Origin: Arthrobacter cheniae
GTDB lineage: Bacteria > Actinomycetota > Actinomycetes > Actinomycetales > Micrococcaceae
Direction of reading: 5' to 3'
Assembly (NCBI RefSeq): GCF_003602275.1
Contig: NZ_QZVT01000006.1
Coordinates: 186,001-250,000, forward strand
DNA length: 64,000 nucleotides
Program-made: the position numbers and the translations under genes
The notes under the pieces: model-generated
What the model was told of the DNA's origin: nothing
What the model saw: the letters and a program-made list of their open reading frames with translations, nothing else
Databases searched by the model: none
Shown here: in pieces, positions 46,176 through 55,587 of the stretch
Layout: each line of letters starts with the position of its first letter
Position numbering within the stretch: the first letter of the stretch is position 1

Positions 46176-47630
46176 TCAGCCGTCGATCGCCGTCGGGTCC
46201 CCGACCTCGGTATTGGTCTTCCTGTTGATCAGCCAGGTGATGAGCCAGAGCACGACGCCGATCGCCATCAGACCACCGGCGATCTGGTACTGCACGACAT
46301 CGCGCCCCACCCAGGGGCCGGCGAGGAACGCACAGAGGAGCGCGGCCACGATCGGAAGTGGACCGGGAGAGGTGAAGAAGACCTTGCGGTGGACGTCCCG
46401 CTTGCGGCGTAGGACCACGCAGGCGACGTTCACCACGGTGAAGACGCACAGGAGCAGGAAGGCTGTGGTCCCGGAGAGGTTCGCGACGATGTTGCTCTCG
46501 GGGTCGCTCGTCACGTAGACGATCAGGCCGAGGGCGAGGATCGTCGAGAACGCGATGCCTGCCCAGGGAGTGCAGCGCACCGGCAGGACCTTGCCGAGCT
46601 GCCGGGGAAGCACACCCTGCCGTGCCATCCCGTAGATCAACCGGCTCGCCATCAGCATGTTGATGAGGGCGGTGTTGGCAACCGCGAAGACGGCGAGGAA
46701 GGGGAAGATCCTGTCGATCGGGAAGTCTGGCGATCCCTTGTGGACCACTTCGAGGAGGGCTGCGCCTTCGGCCTCGCGAATGCCTTCCAGCTCGGTGGGG
46801 CTCAGGACCGTGACCACGGAGATGGCAACCAGCATGTAGAAGATGACCGCGATCCCGAGGCCTGTCAGCATGGTGCGCGGGAAGATCCGCTCAGGGTTCT
46901 GCGTCTCCTCGACCATGTTCACGGAGTCCTCGAAACCCACCATGGCGAAGAAGGCGATGGACGTAGCAGCGGTCACCGCGAGGAAGAGGCCCTTGTCCTG
47001 GTAATCGGTGAAGACGAAGACCTCACCCACGTTGCTGTTGCCCTGGGCCATGGCAAGGAAGCCCACGCCGATCACGATGCACAACGCGGCCATCTCCACG
47101 AGCGTCAGGACCACGTTGAACTTCACGCTCTCCCCCACACCGCGGAGGTTGATCACCGCCAGCAGCAGCATGAAGGCCAGGGCTACGAGGGTGATCACAC
47201 CCTGGCCCGGCATGGCCAGCCACCCGTTGATCTCGAGCCCGCCGAAAAAGTTCTGCGCGAGCACATTGGCCGACGTCGCGGCGCTGGTGATCCCCGAGCA
47301 GACGACGGCGAACGCCACCAGGAATGTGACGAAGTGGATGCCGAACGCCTTGTGCGTATAGAGGGCCGCCCCGGCTGCCTGGGGATACTGCGTCACGAGT
47401 TCGAGGTAGGAGAACGCGGTCATTGTCGCGACGACGAAGGCCAGCAGGAACGGGAGCCAGACCAGCCCGCCGACCGTACCCGCCATGGTCCCGGTGACGG
47501 CGTAGACGCCGGCTCCGAGAATGTCCCCGACTATGAACAGCAGGAGCAGTTTCGGCCCGAGGACCCGCTTGAGTTGGGGTTCGTCGGTAGTGGCGGGTGC
47601 ATCTGACACGTGCTCGGCAGAAGTACTCAT
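46176..47630 (-). CDS. APC-family amino acid permease
   Basis: A 484-residue membrane protein with about twelve helices. The substrate loop at the start of helix 1 is LLLLFIVGDILGAGVYAVTG. Helix 6 is seen as ATSIAFFAMVGFEDSVNMVEE, both APC hallmarks. GGGGAGG lies seven bases before the ATG. The substrate is not determined. It is divergent from the VOC gene, with 208 noncoding bases between them. Confidence 0.9.
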   Translation of the reverse strand: MSTSAEHVSDAPATTDEPQLKRVLGPKLLLLFIVGDILGAGVYAVTGTMAGTVGGLVWLPFLLAFVVATMTAFSYLELVTQYPQAAGAALYTHKAFGIHFVTFLVAFAVVCSGITSAATSANVLAQNFFGGLEINGWLAMPGQGVITLVALAFMLLLAVINLRGVGESVKFNVVLTLVEMAALCIVIGVGFLAMAQGNSNVGEVFVFTDYQDKGLFLAVTAATSIAFFAMVGFEDSVNMVEETQNPERIFPRTMLTGLGIAVIFYMLVAISVVTVLSPTELEGIREAEGAALLEVVHKGSPDFPIDRIFPFLAVFAVANTALINMLMASRLIYGMARQGVLPRQLGKVLPVRCTPWAGIAFSTILALGLIVYVTSDPESNIVANLSGTTAFLLLCVFTVVNVACVVLRRKRDVHRKVFFTSPGPLPIVAALLCAFLAGPWVGRDVVQYQIAGGLMAIGVVLWLITWLINRKTNTEVGDPTAIDG

Positions 47631-47838
47631 GGTCGGCCTCCCCTGTGGTTTTCCACCTCACTGTGGCCCTCTTCGGTGTGCTTGGCAAGGGTCGGATTAC
47701 AGGAACTCCGCCTCGACGCGTGGGCCGAGGTCTCTGCCCACCGATGATTCTTCGAGGGATGTGACGTCCAACAGCTACAACGGCCCACGAGGGGCCCGAG
47801 CAGCACCCAAGAGAACAATCCGGAACAGGAGAACCATC

Positions 47839-48285
47839 ATGGCCACCAACGTCTTCATCAACCTTCCCGTCAGCGATCTGGCGAGGTCGAAGCGGTTCTA
47901 CACCAGCTTCGGCTGGACACTCGATCCCAACTTCTCCAACGACGACGCCGGAGCCGTCACCATCAGCGACACGATCCACCTGATGATCCTGACGCACAGC
48001 CACTGGGCGCAGTTCACGGACAAGCAGGTGGCCGACGCAACAACCACCTCTGCCGTCATCAACGCGATCAGTGTCGAAGAGCCCCGCCAGATCGACACCA
48101 TGGTCGATCAGGCCATAACCGCCGGCGCGACCGAGGGCAAGGCGCAGGAGTTCGGCTTCATGCGCTCGCGCACCTTCGCCGATCCCGATGGGCACACGTG
48201 GGAGATCATGTGGATGGACCCGATCGCCCGGACGGGAGACTGGGCGGCCGTGCAGGCCAAGTACGGGGAACAACAGTTCGCCTGA
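47839..48285 (+). CDS. VOC-family (glyoxalase/extradiol dioxygenase fold) protein
   Basis: A 148-residue protein. It has NVFINLPVSDLARSKRFYTSFGW and MRSRTFADPDGHTWEIMWMD, the two halves of the VOC metal site (the second with Glu in WEIMW). The family contains glyoxalases, fosfomycin-type transferases and many uncharacterised enzymes. AGGAGA lies upstream. It is followed 18 bases later by the DinB-like gene. Confidence 0.88.
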   Translation: MATNVFINLPVSDLARSKRFYTSFGWTLDPNFSNDDAGAVTISDTIHLMILTHSHWAQFTDKQVADATTTSAVINAISVEEPRQIDTMVDQAITAGATEGKAQEFGFMRSRTFADPDGHTWEIMWMDPIARTGDWAAVQAKYGEQQFA

Positions 48286-48303
48286 TCGCGGACAGGACAG
48301 CGG

Positions 48304-48951
48304 ATGGAACGCGACACCGAGGCACTCTGGAACTGCGCCCACGCGGAACGCGCTGCCCTGGCCCGGGACCTCGCCTCCCTCCCCGGGGAGGCATGGCGGG
48401 GTCCTACCCTGTGCGGGAACTGGAACGTCGAGGAGGTCACGGCGCATCTCACGGCGGCTGCATCGGTCGGTCAGTGGCGATGGATCCGGAGCATGGTGCT
48501 GGCAGGCTTCCGGCCGGGTGTGCACAATCAGCGCCGGCTCGAGGAGTGTCTGGGGTCGACGCCCGCCGGGACGCTCCAGGAGTTCCGGGCCGTTATCGGC
48601 TCGACCGTGGCTCCGTCGTCGCACATTGCCGCCTACCTCGGCGAGGTGGTGGTGCACGCCCAGGACATCCGGTATCCCCTCCACCTCCCGGCACGGCCGG
48701 GCCTGGAGTCGTTGCTCCCGGTGGCGGAGTTCTTCGCCGCGAGGAACTTCACCCTTCCGAGCCGCGACAACGGTGCGGGGCTGCGGCTGGTGGCGGCGGA
48801 TGCTCCGTTCGAGGTCGGTGCCGGTCCGGAGGTACGCGGCAGCCTGCTCGGGCTGGTGATGTGCCTGGCCGGGCGGCCCGCCTACCTCGAAGAGCTGGAG
48901 GGACCCGGCGTGGCGCTGCTCCGCGAACGCATCACCCGCGTGGAGAACTGA
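48304..48951 (+). CDS. Maleylpyruvate-isomerase/DinB-like mycothiol-dependent family protein
   Basis: A 215-residue four-helix-bundle protein of the TIGR03083/MDMPI-N family: CAHAERAALARDLASLPGEAWRGPTLCGNWNVEEVTAHL, with the His-containing helix that binds metal in mycothiol-dependent enzymes, and AYLGEVVVHAQDIRYPL supplying other ligands. The actual reaction is not known. It is probably in an operon with the VOC gene. Confidence 0.8.
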   Translation: MERDTEALWNCAHAERAALARDLASLPGEAWRGPTLCGNWNVEEVTAHLTAAASVGQWRWIRSMVLAGFRPGVHNQRRLEECLGSTPAGTLQEFRAVIGSTVAPSSHIAAYLGEVVVHAQDIRYPLHLPARPGLESLLPVAEFFAARNFTLPSRDNGAGLRLVAADAPFEVGAGPEVRGSLLGLVMCLAGRPAYLEELEGPGVALLRERITRVEN

Positions 48952-48978
48952 ACCGCGTCGGGCGTCCTTCCGCTGGAA

Positions 48979-48984
48979 TAGGCT
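48979..48984 (+). promoter_or_regulatory. Leaderless -10 box of amylosucrase gene
   Basis: TAGGCT ends six bases before the ATG at 48991, with no ribosome binding site between. Confidence 0.5.
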
Positions 48985-48990
48985 TGCTGG

Positions 48991-50907
48991 ATGAGTTCGA
49001 CGTCCAGCCTGCCCGAAGACCGCATCCGGGCAGAAGTCCAGTCCGCGCGCCTCGACGCGACGTCGGACGCGGATTGGCAGTCCTTCATGGTTCGCTTCGA
49101 TACCGAGTTCCCCCGGCTGCAGTCACTGTTCCACCGCATCTACGGACCGGGCGCGGACGGCGAACTGCTGCAGGTGGTCCTCGACGCCGCGGCGTCCTGG
49201 CAGGAACGCCCCGCGGACCTCAAAACCCTTGACGCCTCCCGTGCCATGGCTCCGGACTGGTTCCAGTCCAATCGGATGCTCGGAGGGGTCTGCTACGTCG
49301 ACCTGTACGCAGGGAACCTCGCGGGCATGCGTGAGCGCATCCCGTACTTCCGGAAACTCGGCCTCACCTACCTGCACCTGATGCCCCTGTTCCTGGCCCC
49401 GGCGGCGAACTCGGATGGCGGGTACGCGGTCTCCAGCTACCGCGACGTCGACCCCTCCCTCGGCACCATGGACGAACTTGCCGAGTTGGCCCGTGAACTC
49501 CGGGAGGACGGCATCGCCCTGGTGGTCGACTTCATCTTCAACCACACCTCGGACGAACACGACTGGGCGAAGCGTGCCGTCGCCGGTGACCCCGAGTACC
49601 AGGACTTCTACCTGATCTACCCCGACCGGCAGGTACCCGACGCCTACGAGCAGACCGTCCGGGAGATCTTCCCCGACGACCACCCCGGCTCCTTCGTGCA
49701 GATCGACGACGGACGGTGGGTCTGGGCGACGTTCCACTCGTTCCAGTGGGACCTCAACTACCGCAACCCCCGGGTGTTCCGGGCCATGGCCGGCGAGATG
49801 CTGTACCTCGCCAACCAGGGCGTGGACATCATCCGCATGGACGCCGTCGCGTTCATCTGGAAACAGCTCGGCACCAGCTGCGAGAGCCTGCCCGAAGCCC
49901 ACCTCCTCCTGCAGGCCTTCAACGCGGTGTGCCGGCTCGCAGCTCCCTCGCTGCTCTTCAAGTCCGAAGCGATCGTGCATCCCGACGAGGTGGTGCAGTA
50001 CATCGACCCGGGCGAGTGCCAGCTCAGCTACAACCCCCTGCAGATGGCCCTGATCTGGAACTCACTGGCCACCCGGGACGCCTCCCTGCTCGCCCAGGCC
50101 CTCGAACGCCGGCACGCCATCCCCGACGGCACCGCCTGGGTCAACTACGTGCGCAGCCATGACGACATCGGCTGGACGTTCTCCGACGAGGACGCCGCCG
50201 AACTCGGCATCAACGGGCACGACCACCGCCGCTTCCTCAACGCGTTCTTCGTCAACCGGTTCCCCGACAGCTTCGCCCGCGGCGTGCCCTTCCAGGACAA
50301 CCCGCGCACCGGCGACTGCAGGATCTCCGGCACGACGGCGTCCCTCGCCGGTCTCGAAGCAGCCAGGGAAGCCGCCGAGGACGATGGCGCCGCCGTCGCT
50401 CGGATCCTCCTGGCCCACTCGATCATCCTCAGCACCGGCGGCATACCACTGCTCTACCTCGGCGACGAAGTAGGCCAGCTCAACGACTACTCCTACCGCG
50501 GCGACCCGGCCCGGGCAGGCGACAGCCGGTGGGTGGGCCGGCCCGGCTACCCAGCGGACCGCTACGAGGCCAGACACACCGCTACCACGAACGCCGGAGC
50601 CATCTTCGCCGGTCTCAGCCGGCTCATCGAGGTCCGGAAGCAGACCCCCGAGTTCGCCGGCGGACAGCTCGTTGCCTTCATCACGAACAACCCGCACGTC
50701 CTCGGGTACCAGCGCCCGGGACTGCTCGACGGCGAGGAATCCACCGTCGTCGTGCTCGTCAACGTCGCCGACACCCCGCAGGATGTCACGGCCCAGACCC
50801 TGTCCGGCCTACCCCCCATGGCACGGGAACTCATCAGCGGCGACAGCACGCTCCTGCACACCGGGGTGACCCTCGAACCCCATGGCGTCCGGTGGTTCAG
50901 GGTCTAG
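48991..50907 (+). CDS. Amylosucrase (GH13)
   Basis: A 638-residue enzyme that makes an alpha-1,4-glucan (amylose-like) from sucrose, releasing fructose. GH13 residues map at the spacing of Neisseria amylosucrase: nucleophile Asp284 (IIRMDAVAF), acid/base Glu326 (LLFKSEAI) and transition-state Asp391 (RSHDDIGW), each two residues lower than in that enzyme. The N-terminal helical domain (residues 1-90) and a C-terminal beta domain are present. No signal peptide is seen. No sucrose transporter or fructokinase is adjacent, so it stands alone. Confidence 0.9.
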   Translation: MSSTSSLPEDRIRAEVQSARLDATSDADWQSFMVRFDTEFPRLQSLFHRIYGPGADGELLQVVLDAAASWQERPADLKTLDASRAMAPDWFQSNRMLGGVCYVDLYAGNLAGMRERIPYFRKLGLTYLHLMPLFLAPAANSDGGYAVSSYRDVDPSLGTMDELAELARELREDGIALVVDFIFNHTSDEHDWAKRAVAGDPEYQDFYLIYPDRQVPDAYEQTVREIFPDDHPGSFVQIDDGRWVWATFHSFQWDLNYRNPRVFRAMAGEMLYLANQGVDIIRMDAVAFIWKQLGTSCESLPEAHLLLQAFNAVCRLAAPSLLFKSEAIVHPDEVVQYIDPGECQLSYNPLQMALIWNSLATRDASLLAQALERRHAIPDGTAWVNYVRSHDDIGWTFSDEDAAELGINGHDHRRFLNAFFVNRFPDSFARGVPFQDNPRTGDCRISGTTASLAGLEAAREAAEDDGAAVARILLAHSIILSTGGIPLLYLGDEVGQLNDYSYRGDPARAGDSRWVGRPGYPADRYEARHTATTNAGAIFAGLSRLIEVRKQTPEFAGGQLVAFITNNPHVLGYQRPGLLDGEESTVVVLVNVADTPQDVTAQTLSGLPPMARELISGDSTLLHTGVTLEPHGVRWFRV

Positions 50908-50931
50908 CCGGTCCATGTGCCGGCCCGACGG

Positions 50932-51750
50932 TCAGGCCTGCTGACGGGAGAACTCCCCCGCGGCCCGGACCTGCTCGGGAGTAGGGCGGATGCCGGTGTA
51001 GAGCACGAACTGCTCCTCCGCCTGCAGTGCGACCACCTCGGCGCCCGTGATGACCGGTGTGCCCGCAGCCCGGGCAGCGCGGATCAGGGGTGTCTCGGAG
51101 GGCACGGCGACGACGTCGAACACCACTTCGGCGGCGTCGATGGCGGACTGCGGGAAGGCGACGGCGTCGGCATCCGTACCGGTCATGCCGAGCGGCGTGA
51201 CGTTGAGGATCAGGTCGGCGGTCGACTCCCCCACATCCTGCTGCCAGCCGAACCCGTACAGGTCCGCGAGCGCCCTGCCCGTCCGCTCGTTGCGCGCGAC
51301 GACCGTCACGTTCGTGAAACCGGAGTCCCGCAGGGCAGCGACGACGGCCTTGGCCATGCCACCGGAACCCCGCACGAGGACCGAGTGCGTGGTGGGGACC
51401 GCGTGCTCGCGGAGCAGCCGGGCCACAGCCGCGTAGTCGGTGTTGTAGGCGGTGAGGACGCCGTCGTCGTTGACGATGGTGTTGACGGAATCGATCGCCT
51501 TCGCGGACTCGTCGAGGTGGTCGACGAGCGCGATCACCTCCTCCTTGAACGGCATCGAGATCGCGGCGCCCCGGATGCCGAGTCCCCGCATACCGGCGAT
51601 GGCGGATGGCAGGTCCGTCGGCGCGAACGCCTTGTAGATGTAATTCAGCCCCAACTCCTCATAGAGGTAGTTGTGGAAGCGCGTCCCGACGTTGCTCGGG
51701 CGCGACGCGAGGGAGATGCACAGGGTCATGTCTTTATTCAGGATGGGCAC
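50932..51750 (-). CDS. Shikimate/quinate dehydrogenase-family oxidoreductase
   Basis: About 272 residues. The substrate domain has AISMPFKEEVIALVD (catalytic Lys) and SVNTIVNDDGVLTAYNTDY, and the NADP domain VLVRGSGGMAKAVVAALRD, with TPLGM near the end. These are AroE-family motifs. It may be a non-essential paralogue (YdiB/RifI-like), because the N-terminal region differs from canonical AroE. GTG 51750 or ATG 51729 could be the start. It is convergent with amylosucrase. Confidence 0.85.
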   Translation of the reverse strand: MPILNKDMTLCISLASRPSNVGTRFHNYLYEELGLNYIYKAFAPTDLPSAIAGMRGLGIRGAAISMPFKEEVIALVDHLDESAKAIDSVNTIVNDDGVLTAYNTDYAAVARLLREHAVPTTHSVLVRGSGGMAKAVVAALRDSGFTNVTVVARNERTGRALADLYGFGWQQDVGESTADLILNVTPLGMTGTDADAVAFPQSAIDAAEVVFDVVAVPSETPLIRAARAAGTPVITGAEVVALQAEEQFVLYTGIRPTPEQVRAAGEFSRQQA

Positions 51751-51782
51751 ACCGCCATTGTGCCTGCCATGCCACGGTACTT

Positions 51783-53093
51783 CTAGCGGACGCCCGCCCG
51801 AACCAGTCCGTCGTGCACGAAGCGGGCCATCACGCTCCACACCGCCGACGACGCGAACGGTTCGAGCTCCATGCTGCCGCCCTGGTTGACGAATGCCAGG
51901 TGCTGCCCCGCTGTTCCGGCCGACAACCACGTGTTCTGGGGGGCAGCGGCGCCGGACTCCTGCAGGGACCAGGCGAGCCACGGCTGCTCCCACAACCTGA
52001 CGAGCGCAGGATCACGTCCCGGCGCGCTGGTCAGCGCTCCGGTTTCCAGCCGGCGCGCGAACGCCTCCCGGGTGACGGCCACGTTCTCCCCGATGTAACT
52101 CCATGCGGGTCCGACCCCGAGCCAGGCGACGAGGACGGATGGCAGGTGCGCAGCACTCACCAGCGCCACCTGCACCTGCCCGAGCGCGGGCGTTCCTGCA
52201 CCACGCGCAGCCGCCGGCGCGGGTCCGGACACCAGGAAGGCGCCGTCCGCACCCACCCATGCCGTGACCGACGTCGCGAGATCTGCGCGCTGGGCGCCGA
52301 CCGCGAAGGAGAAGGTGGGTCCGCGTAGCGGTGCGACCAGGCTCAGGCCCGCCGCCGCCAGCTTCCCCGATGCATCCATGAGGCCCGCGGCGGACAACTC
52401 CTCGATCTGGGCGCGACGACGGAACCGGTCAGCCATCCCGACCCCCTTGCCGTCCGCGCACTCCATCAGCAGGTCGAGCGCCTCGTTACTGATCACGGGC
52501 CCGCCGGACACGAACGGCTGGACCGCGGCGATGCGGGAGAGATCTTCCAGCGGGCGTCCGAGGTGCTCGGAGGCGACGGGATCAAGTGCGGGCTCGGCCG
52601 ACGCTCGCTGCCCCGGTCGGGTGGCCACGGACATGTTGTCCACCCTCGCCAGCTCGACCATGCGGTGCAGGAGGGTCTCCATCCCGACCGACTGATCCGG
52701 GGCGAAGCTGCCGATGATCTCGACGGACAGGTCCCCGAGGACGCAGAACCACCGGAGGACGCACACGGCCTGTCCAGCCTGGAGATAGGTGAACGTCTGG
52801 CGGCGTGCAGGGACATCGGCCACGGTCGCTTCCTCGTGGCCGACGATGTGCGCCTGCGGGAAGGACTGCAGAGTCGCGATCACAGCCCTGGTGGACAGCG
52901 CAGCCAGGGAAAGTCCGCCCGTAGAGCCCAGGCGCACCACGAGGTTGGGCCGGAAGGTACCCTCCGGAACCTGGGGATGTGCGAGCACCAGGGCGGCCCC
53001 GGCCTCGTCCAGGCGTTCCCAGGCGGCCAGCCGCGGCAGGGTCACGGGCCCCGCGGTCTCCCACTGCCATTGCTGGTCGGTGTGCGTCGTCAT
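51783..53093 (-). CDS. LpqN-like/secretion-associated protein in WXG operon (function unknown)
   Basis: 436 residues. The N-terminal half (LVVRLGSTGGLSLAALSTR, RQTFTYLQAGQAVCVLRWF, LSVEIIGSFAPDQ) resembles LpqN/DcrB-like domains but has no lipobox or signal peptide. The C-terminal half (ISNEALDLLMECADGKG, FSFAVGAQRADLATSVTAW) has an EspG/ESX-accessory look, a weak match made by eye. The ATG overlaps the preceding membrane-protein stop (ATGA). It is last in the operon and could be a chaperone or immunity factor for the WXG protein; this is inference. Confidence 0.6.
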   Translation of the reverse strand: MTTHTDQQWQWETAGPVTLPRLAAWERLDEAGAALVLAHPQVPEGTFRPNLVVRLGSTGGLSLAALSTRAVIATLQSFPQAHIVGHEEATVADVPARRQTFTYLQAGQAVCVLRWFCVLGDLSVEIIGSFAPDQSVGMETLLHRMVELARVDNMSVATRPGQRASAEPALDPVASEHLGRPLEDLSRIAAVQPFVSGGPVISNEALDLLMECADGKGVGMADRFRRRAQIEELSAAGLMDASGKLAAAGLSLVAPLRGPTFSFAVGAQRADLATSVTAWVGADGAFLVSGPAPAAARGAGTPALGQVQVALVSAAHLPSVLVAWLGVGPAWSYIGENVAVTREAFARRLETGALTSAPGRDPALVRLWEQPWLAWSLQESGAAAPQNTWLSAGTAGQHLAFVNQGGSMELEPFASSAVWSVMARFVHDGLVRAGVR

Positions 53094-53515
53094 GGCGCGT
53101 TCCGTTCTTCCGTCGGGCCGAGGGGCTCACCGGTGGGACCCTGGCGCAGCACACGGCTCCGGTACTTCGCGGCGTACAGGCCGCCGCCGCGCTTGATCTC
53201 ATCATCCGAGTCCTTCATCCAGCGGGGCTGAAGGAACCGCGGGACGTAGAAGCAGCCGACGAGGCCCGACACCAGGCAGGCCATGAGGAACAGGCTGATG
53301 GGACCAGTCACCGCCTGCGGCAGCCTGTAAATGAGGTCGTTGAAGGGCGCGCAAGCCATCAGGATGCCGATCGGCAGCATCGCCAGGCTCGGTTTGCCGG
53401 GCAGGAAGCTGTCCCCGACCAGCAGGTACATCCACTTCTGCCGGATCATCGAGATGCTCGCCCAGGCGAGGAAGAGACCCAACGGCAGGATCGTGATCAG
53501 GAGTATCGGGGACAT
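53090..53515 (-). CDS. Small polytopic membrane protein (possible immunity protein)
   Basis: 141 residues with about three membrane helices (residues about 3-22, 44-60 and 70-92), then a basic cytoplasmic tail (LQPRWMKDSDDEIKRGGG). I recognise no family. The gene is 92 bases downstream of the WXG effector-like gene and translationally coupled to the next. Polytopic membrane proteins in this position often protect against membrane-acting type VII effectors; this is inference only. Confidence 0.65.
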   Translation of the reverse strand: MSPILLITILPLGLFLAWASISMIRQKWMYLLVGDSFLPGKPSLAMLPIGILMACAPFNDLIYRLPQAVTGPISLFLMACLVSGLVGCFYVPRFLQPRWMKDSDDEIKRGGGLYAAKYRSRVLRQGPTGEPLGPTEERNAP

Positions 53516-53607
53516 CAGGACATCGGACTCCGTTGCAGGCAGGAACAGGCGGTTGCCTGAGGGGCATGACGGTCGGGAATACAGCAGCCGTCCACAGTGA
53601 CGCCAGC

Positions 53608-54966
53608 CTAACCGAACACCGAGTTCCAGCCCTCCGAGATGGCATCCCCGGCATCCGAAAGCGCCTCCTTCGTGCCGTCGTACGCATTCTCGGCGAGATC
53701 CGCCGCTGCGTCCTTCACGCTGCCTCCGCCCAACCAGTCCGGCAGGTCCTGGTCGGCGAGGTAGGAGATGCCCATGCCGACGCCGAATCCGATCACGGTT
53801 CCCACAGGACCGCCGATCATCGTTCCCACGGCTGCACCGGCCACCCCTGCACCGAGGTCGACGGCGGTCTTCGCACCGCCGCGCACCGCACCGAGCTCGT
53901 TGGCACGGGCGTTGCGGTCGGCTTCGCTCATCCTCGGGGACTCCACGAGGAGGCGGTCGTAGGCCTGGGCGCGCTCATCAGCGATCGTCAGGCCGGCCAT
54001 GCCGACGGCGACGACACCGCCGCCGACCTTGAGGGCCTTGAGTCCGTGGGGAAGTTCGCCGAACGTCGGTCGGGGAGTCGACGACGTGGGGGCAGGCTTC
54101 CAGTCGCCCGGGTTCGCGTCCACCCGGGCCCGGTAGGCGGACGACAAGTCGTAGAAGCGCTCGTGGACCTCCGGACGCCAGTCCACCGCGGCGGCGAAGC
54201 CGTTGCGCGTATAGCGCTCCGACACGGTTCGTCCGTAGTCGGGATGGTCGGGGTTGCTGATATGGATCTCGCGCCCGCCGATGTTCAGGTACCTGTCGCC
54301 GGCGATCTCCGCAGCAGTCAGCGGACCGGTCGGATCGAGCGGCGTGAAGCGGAACTGCTGCCAGGGCATCGGGACCTGGCGGTAGGCGGTGATGTCCACG
54401 CGCTTGAAGGTATGGGTGCTCGAGTAATTCGTGCTCGCTGCGACGACCAGGCCGGCCTCGGGCCCGCTCAGGGTGCTGACGGTGTTGTCCACCGTCCCGT
54501 CGATGCCCTTGAGGGCAGCCACGCAGGTCGTCACCGCGTCGTCGTAGCGTCCGGCCAGCCGGTCGATATCACCCTGGAGCCAGCCCTGCTGGGCAGCGTC
54601 CACGGGCGAATCCGGATCGGCGGGGTCCACTGTCGGCGGGTCGGCTTCGAAGGAGGATATTTCGGCGAGCAGAGCGGTCCGCTCAGCCTCGAGCTCCCGG
54701 ACCGTGCCGGCGAAGGCGGCAAGGGCGGTCTGCGCCTGTCCGGCCGCCAGGTCGACAACATCACCGTGGGGGGTGATCGAGGTGAAGACGGCCAGCACCT
54801 CCACCTGTTCCGGGGCTTGATAGCTTCCCGAGAGTCCGGACCACGTGGAGGAGAGCCCATCGACGGTGGTCGAGACGTCGGCGCCCGCGGAGGCGATGTC
54901 ACCGGCGGCCGCTTCCAGCTCCCCCGGTGACGCCCACTGCTGCAGGCCGCTGGTATCGAAAGCCAT
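53608..54966 (-). CDS. WXG-motif effector-like protein with C-terminal glycine zipper
   Basis: 452 residues. The N-terminal 90 residues are helical with a central WSG (Trp42-Gly44), like WXG100/LXG-type secreted proteins. A middle region (ITAYRQVPMPWQQFRFTPLD, YLNIGGREIHISNPDHP) is unassigned. Residues about 365-402 form a glycine zipper/hairpin (GAGVAGAAVGTMIGGPVG), followed by an acidic amphipathic tail (KDAAADLAENAYDGTKEAL). Glycine zippers occur in pore-forming type VII effectors. AAGGAG precedes the ATG, two bases after the WXG100-like gene. Secretion and toxicity are inferred; no ESX machinery is in the window. Confidence 0.65.
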   Translation of the reverse strand: MAFDTSGLQQWASPGELEAAAGDIASAGADVSTTVDGLSSTWSGLSGSYQAPEQVEVLAVFTSITPHGDVVDLAAGQAQTALAAFAGTVRELEAERTALLAEISSFEADPPTVDPADPDSPVDAAQQGWLQGDIDRLAGRYDDAVTTCVAALKGIDGTVDNTVSTLSGPEAGLVVAASTNYSSTHTFKRVDITAYRQVPMPWQQFRFTPLDPTGPLTAAEIAGDRYLNIGGREIHISNPDHPDYGRTVSERYTRNGFAAAVDWRPEVHERFYDLSSAYRARVDANPGDWKPAPTSSTPRPTFGELPHGLKALKVGGGVVAVGMAGLTIADERAQAYDRLLVESPRMSEADRNARANELGAVRGGAKTAVDLGAGVAGAAVGTMIGGPVGTVIGFGVGMGISYLADQDLPDWLGGGSVKDAAADLAENAYDGTKEALSDAGDAISEGWNSVFG

Positions 54967-54968
54967 GG

Positions 54969-55316
54969 CTACTCCTTCGCGTCGTCGATGGCGAGGGACG
55001 GCATCTGCGTGACCTGGCTGCGGGCGGTGTCCGCCATGGCGGCGTCACCCTCGACGTACGCGTTCACTGCAGCGCTGACGCCATTCACGGCGTTCTCGAC
55101 GCGCGTGGTCGCCGCTTCGCACTGCAGCACCAGGACGTCGTTCCAGAGTCCGATCAGGGCGTCACCGATCTGCTGGCTCCTCGACGCTCCGATCGCCGCG
55201 TCGACAGCCGAACTGAGCTTGGTACGGGCAGTGCCGATCGCCTCGCTGTCCGCCTGCACCGTGGACAGCACGCCGCGGCATGCTCCCACGCTGATGTCGT
55301 ACCCCGGTATCGCCAT
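54969..55316 (-). CDS. WXG100/ESAT-6-like small protein (DUF6507-like)
   Basis: 115 residues, all helical, with a WND turn (IGLWNDVLVLQ, Trp58) between two helices, and MAIPGYDISVGACRGVL at the start, recalling DUF6507/ESAT-6-like partners. GGGGGA lies upstream of the ATG. It is the first gene of the operon and likely the binding partner that guides the following WXG-like protein to a type VII secretion system elsewhere in the genome. This assignment is by fold and context only. Confidence 0.65.
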   Translation of the reverse strand: MAIPGYDISVGACRGVLSTVQADSEAIGTARTKLSSAVDAAIGASRSQQIGDALIGLWNDVLVLQCEAATTRVENAVNGVSAAVNAYVEGDAAMADTARSQVTQMPSLAIDDAKE

Positions 55317-55587
55317 GATCGTCCCCCAGTAAGTTCACGTGCTGGTGAGGCCTCGGCCTCCCACGTCTTCCTGCACTCTATGCGGCCGGGGTGGCGTCGG
55401 CGATGGGGAGAACTACCCACCCCACCGCGAACCGCGACCGGCGTCCTTCATACCGCCGTGACACATGCGGTCGCGGGATGCCCGTAGCAGGTTGTCGTTA
55501 TTACACTTGAGGACGGTCCTCCCCGCGACGGCGCACTACCGGGGCCTCATCCAGCACCTTCGTCCGTTCCGTTCCAGGAGTGTCTTC

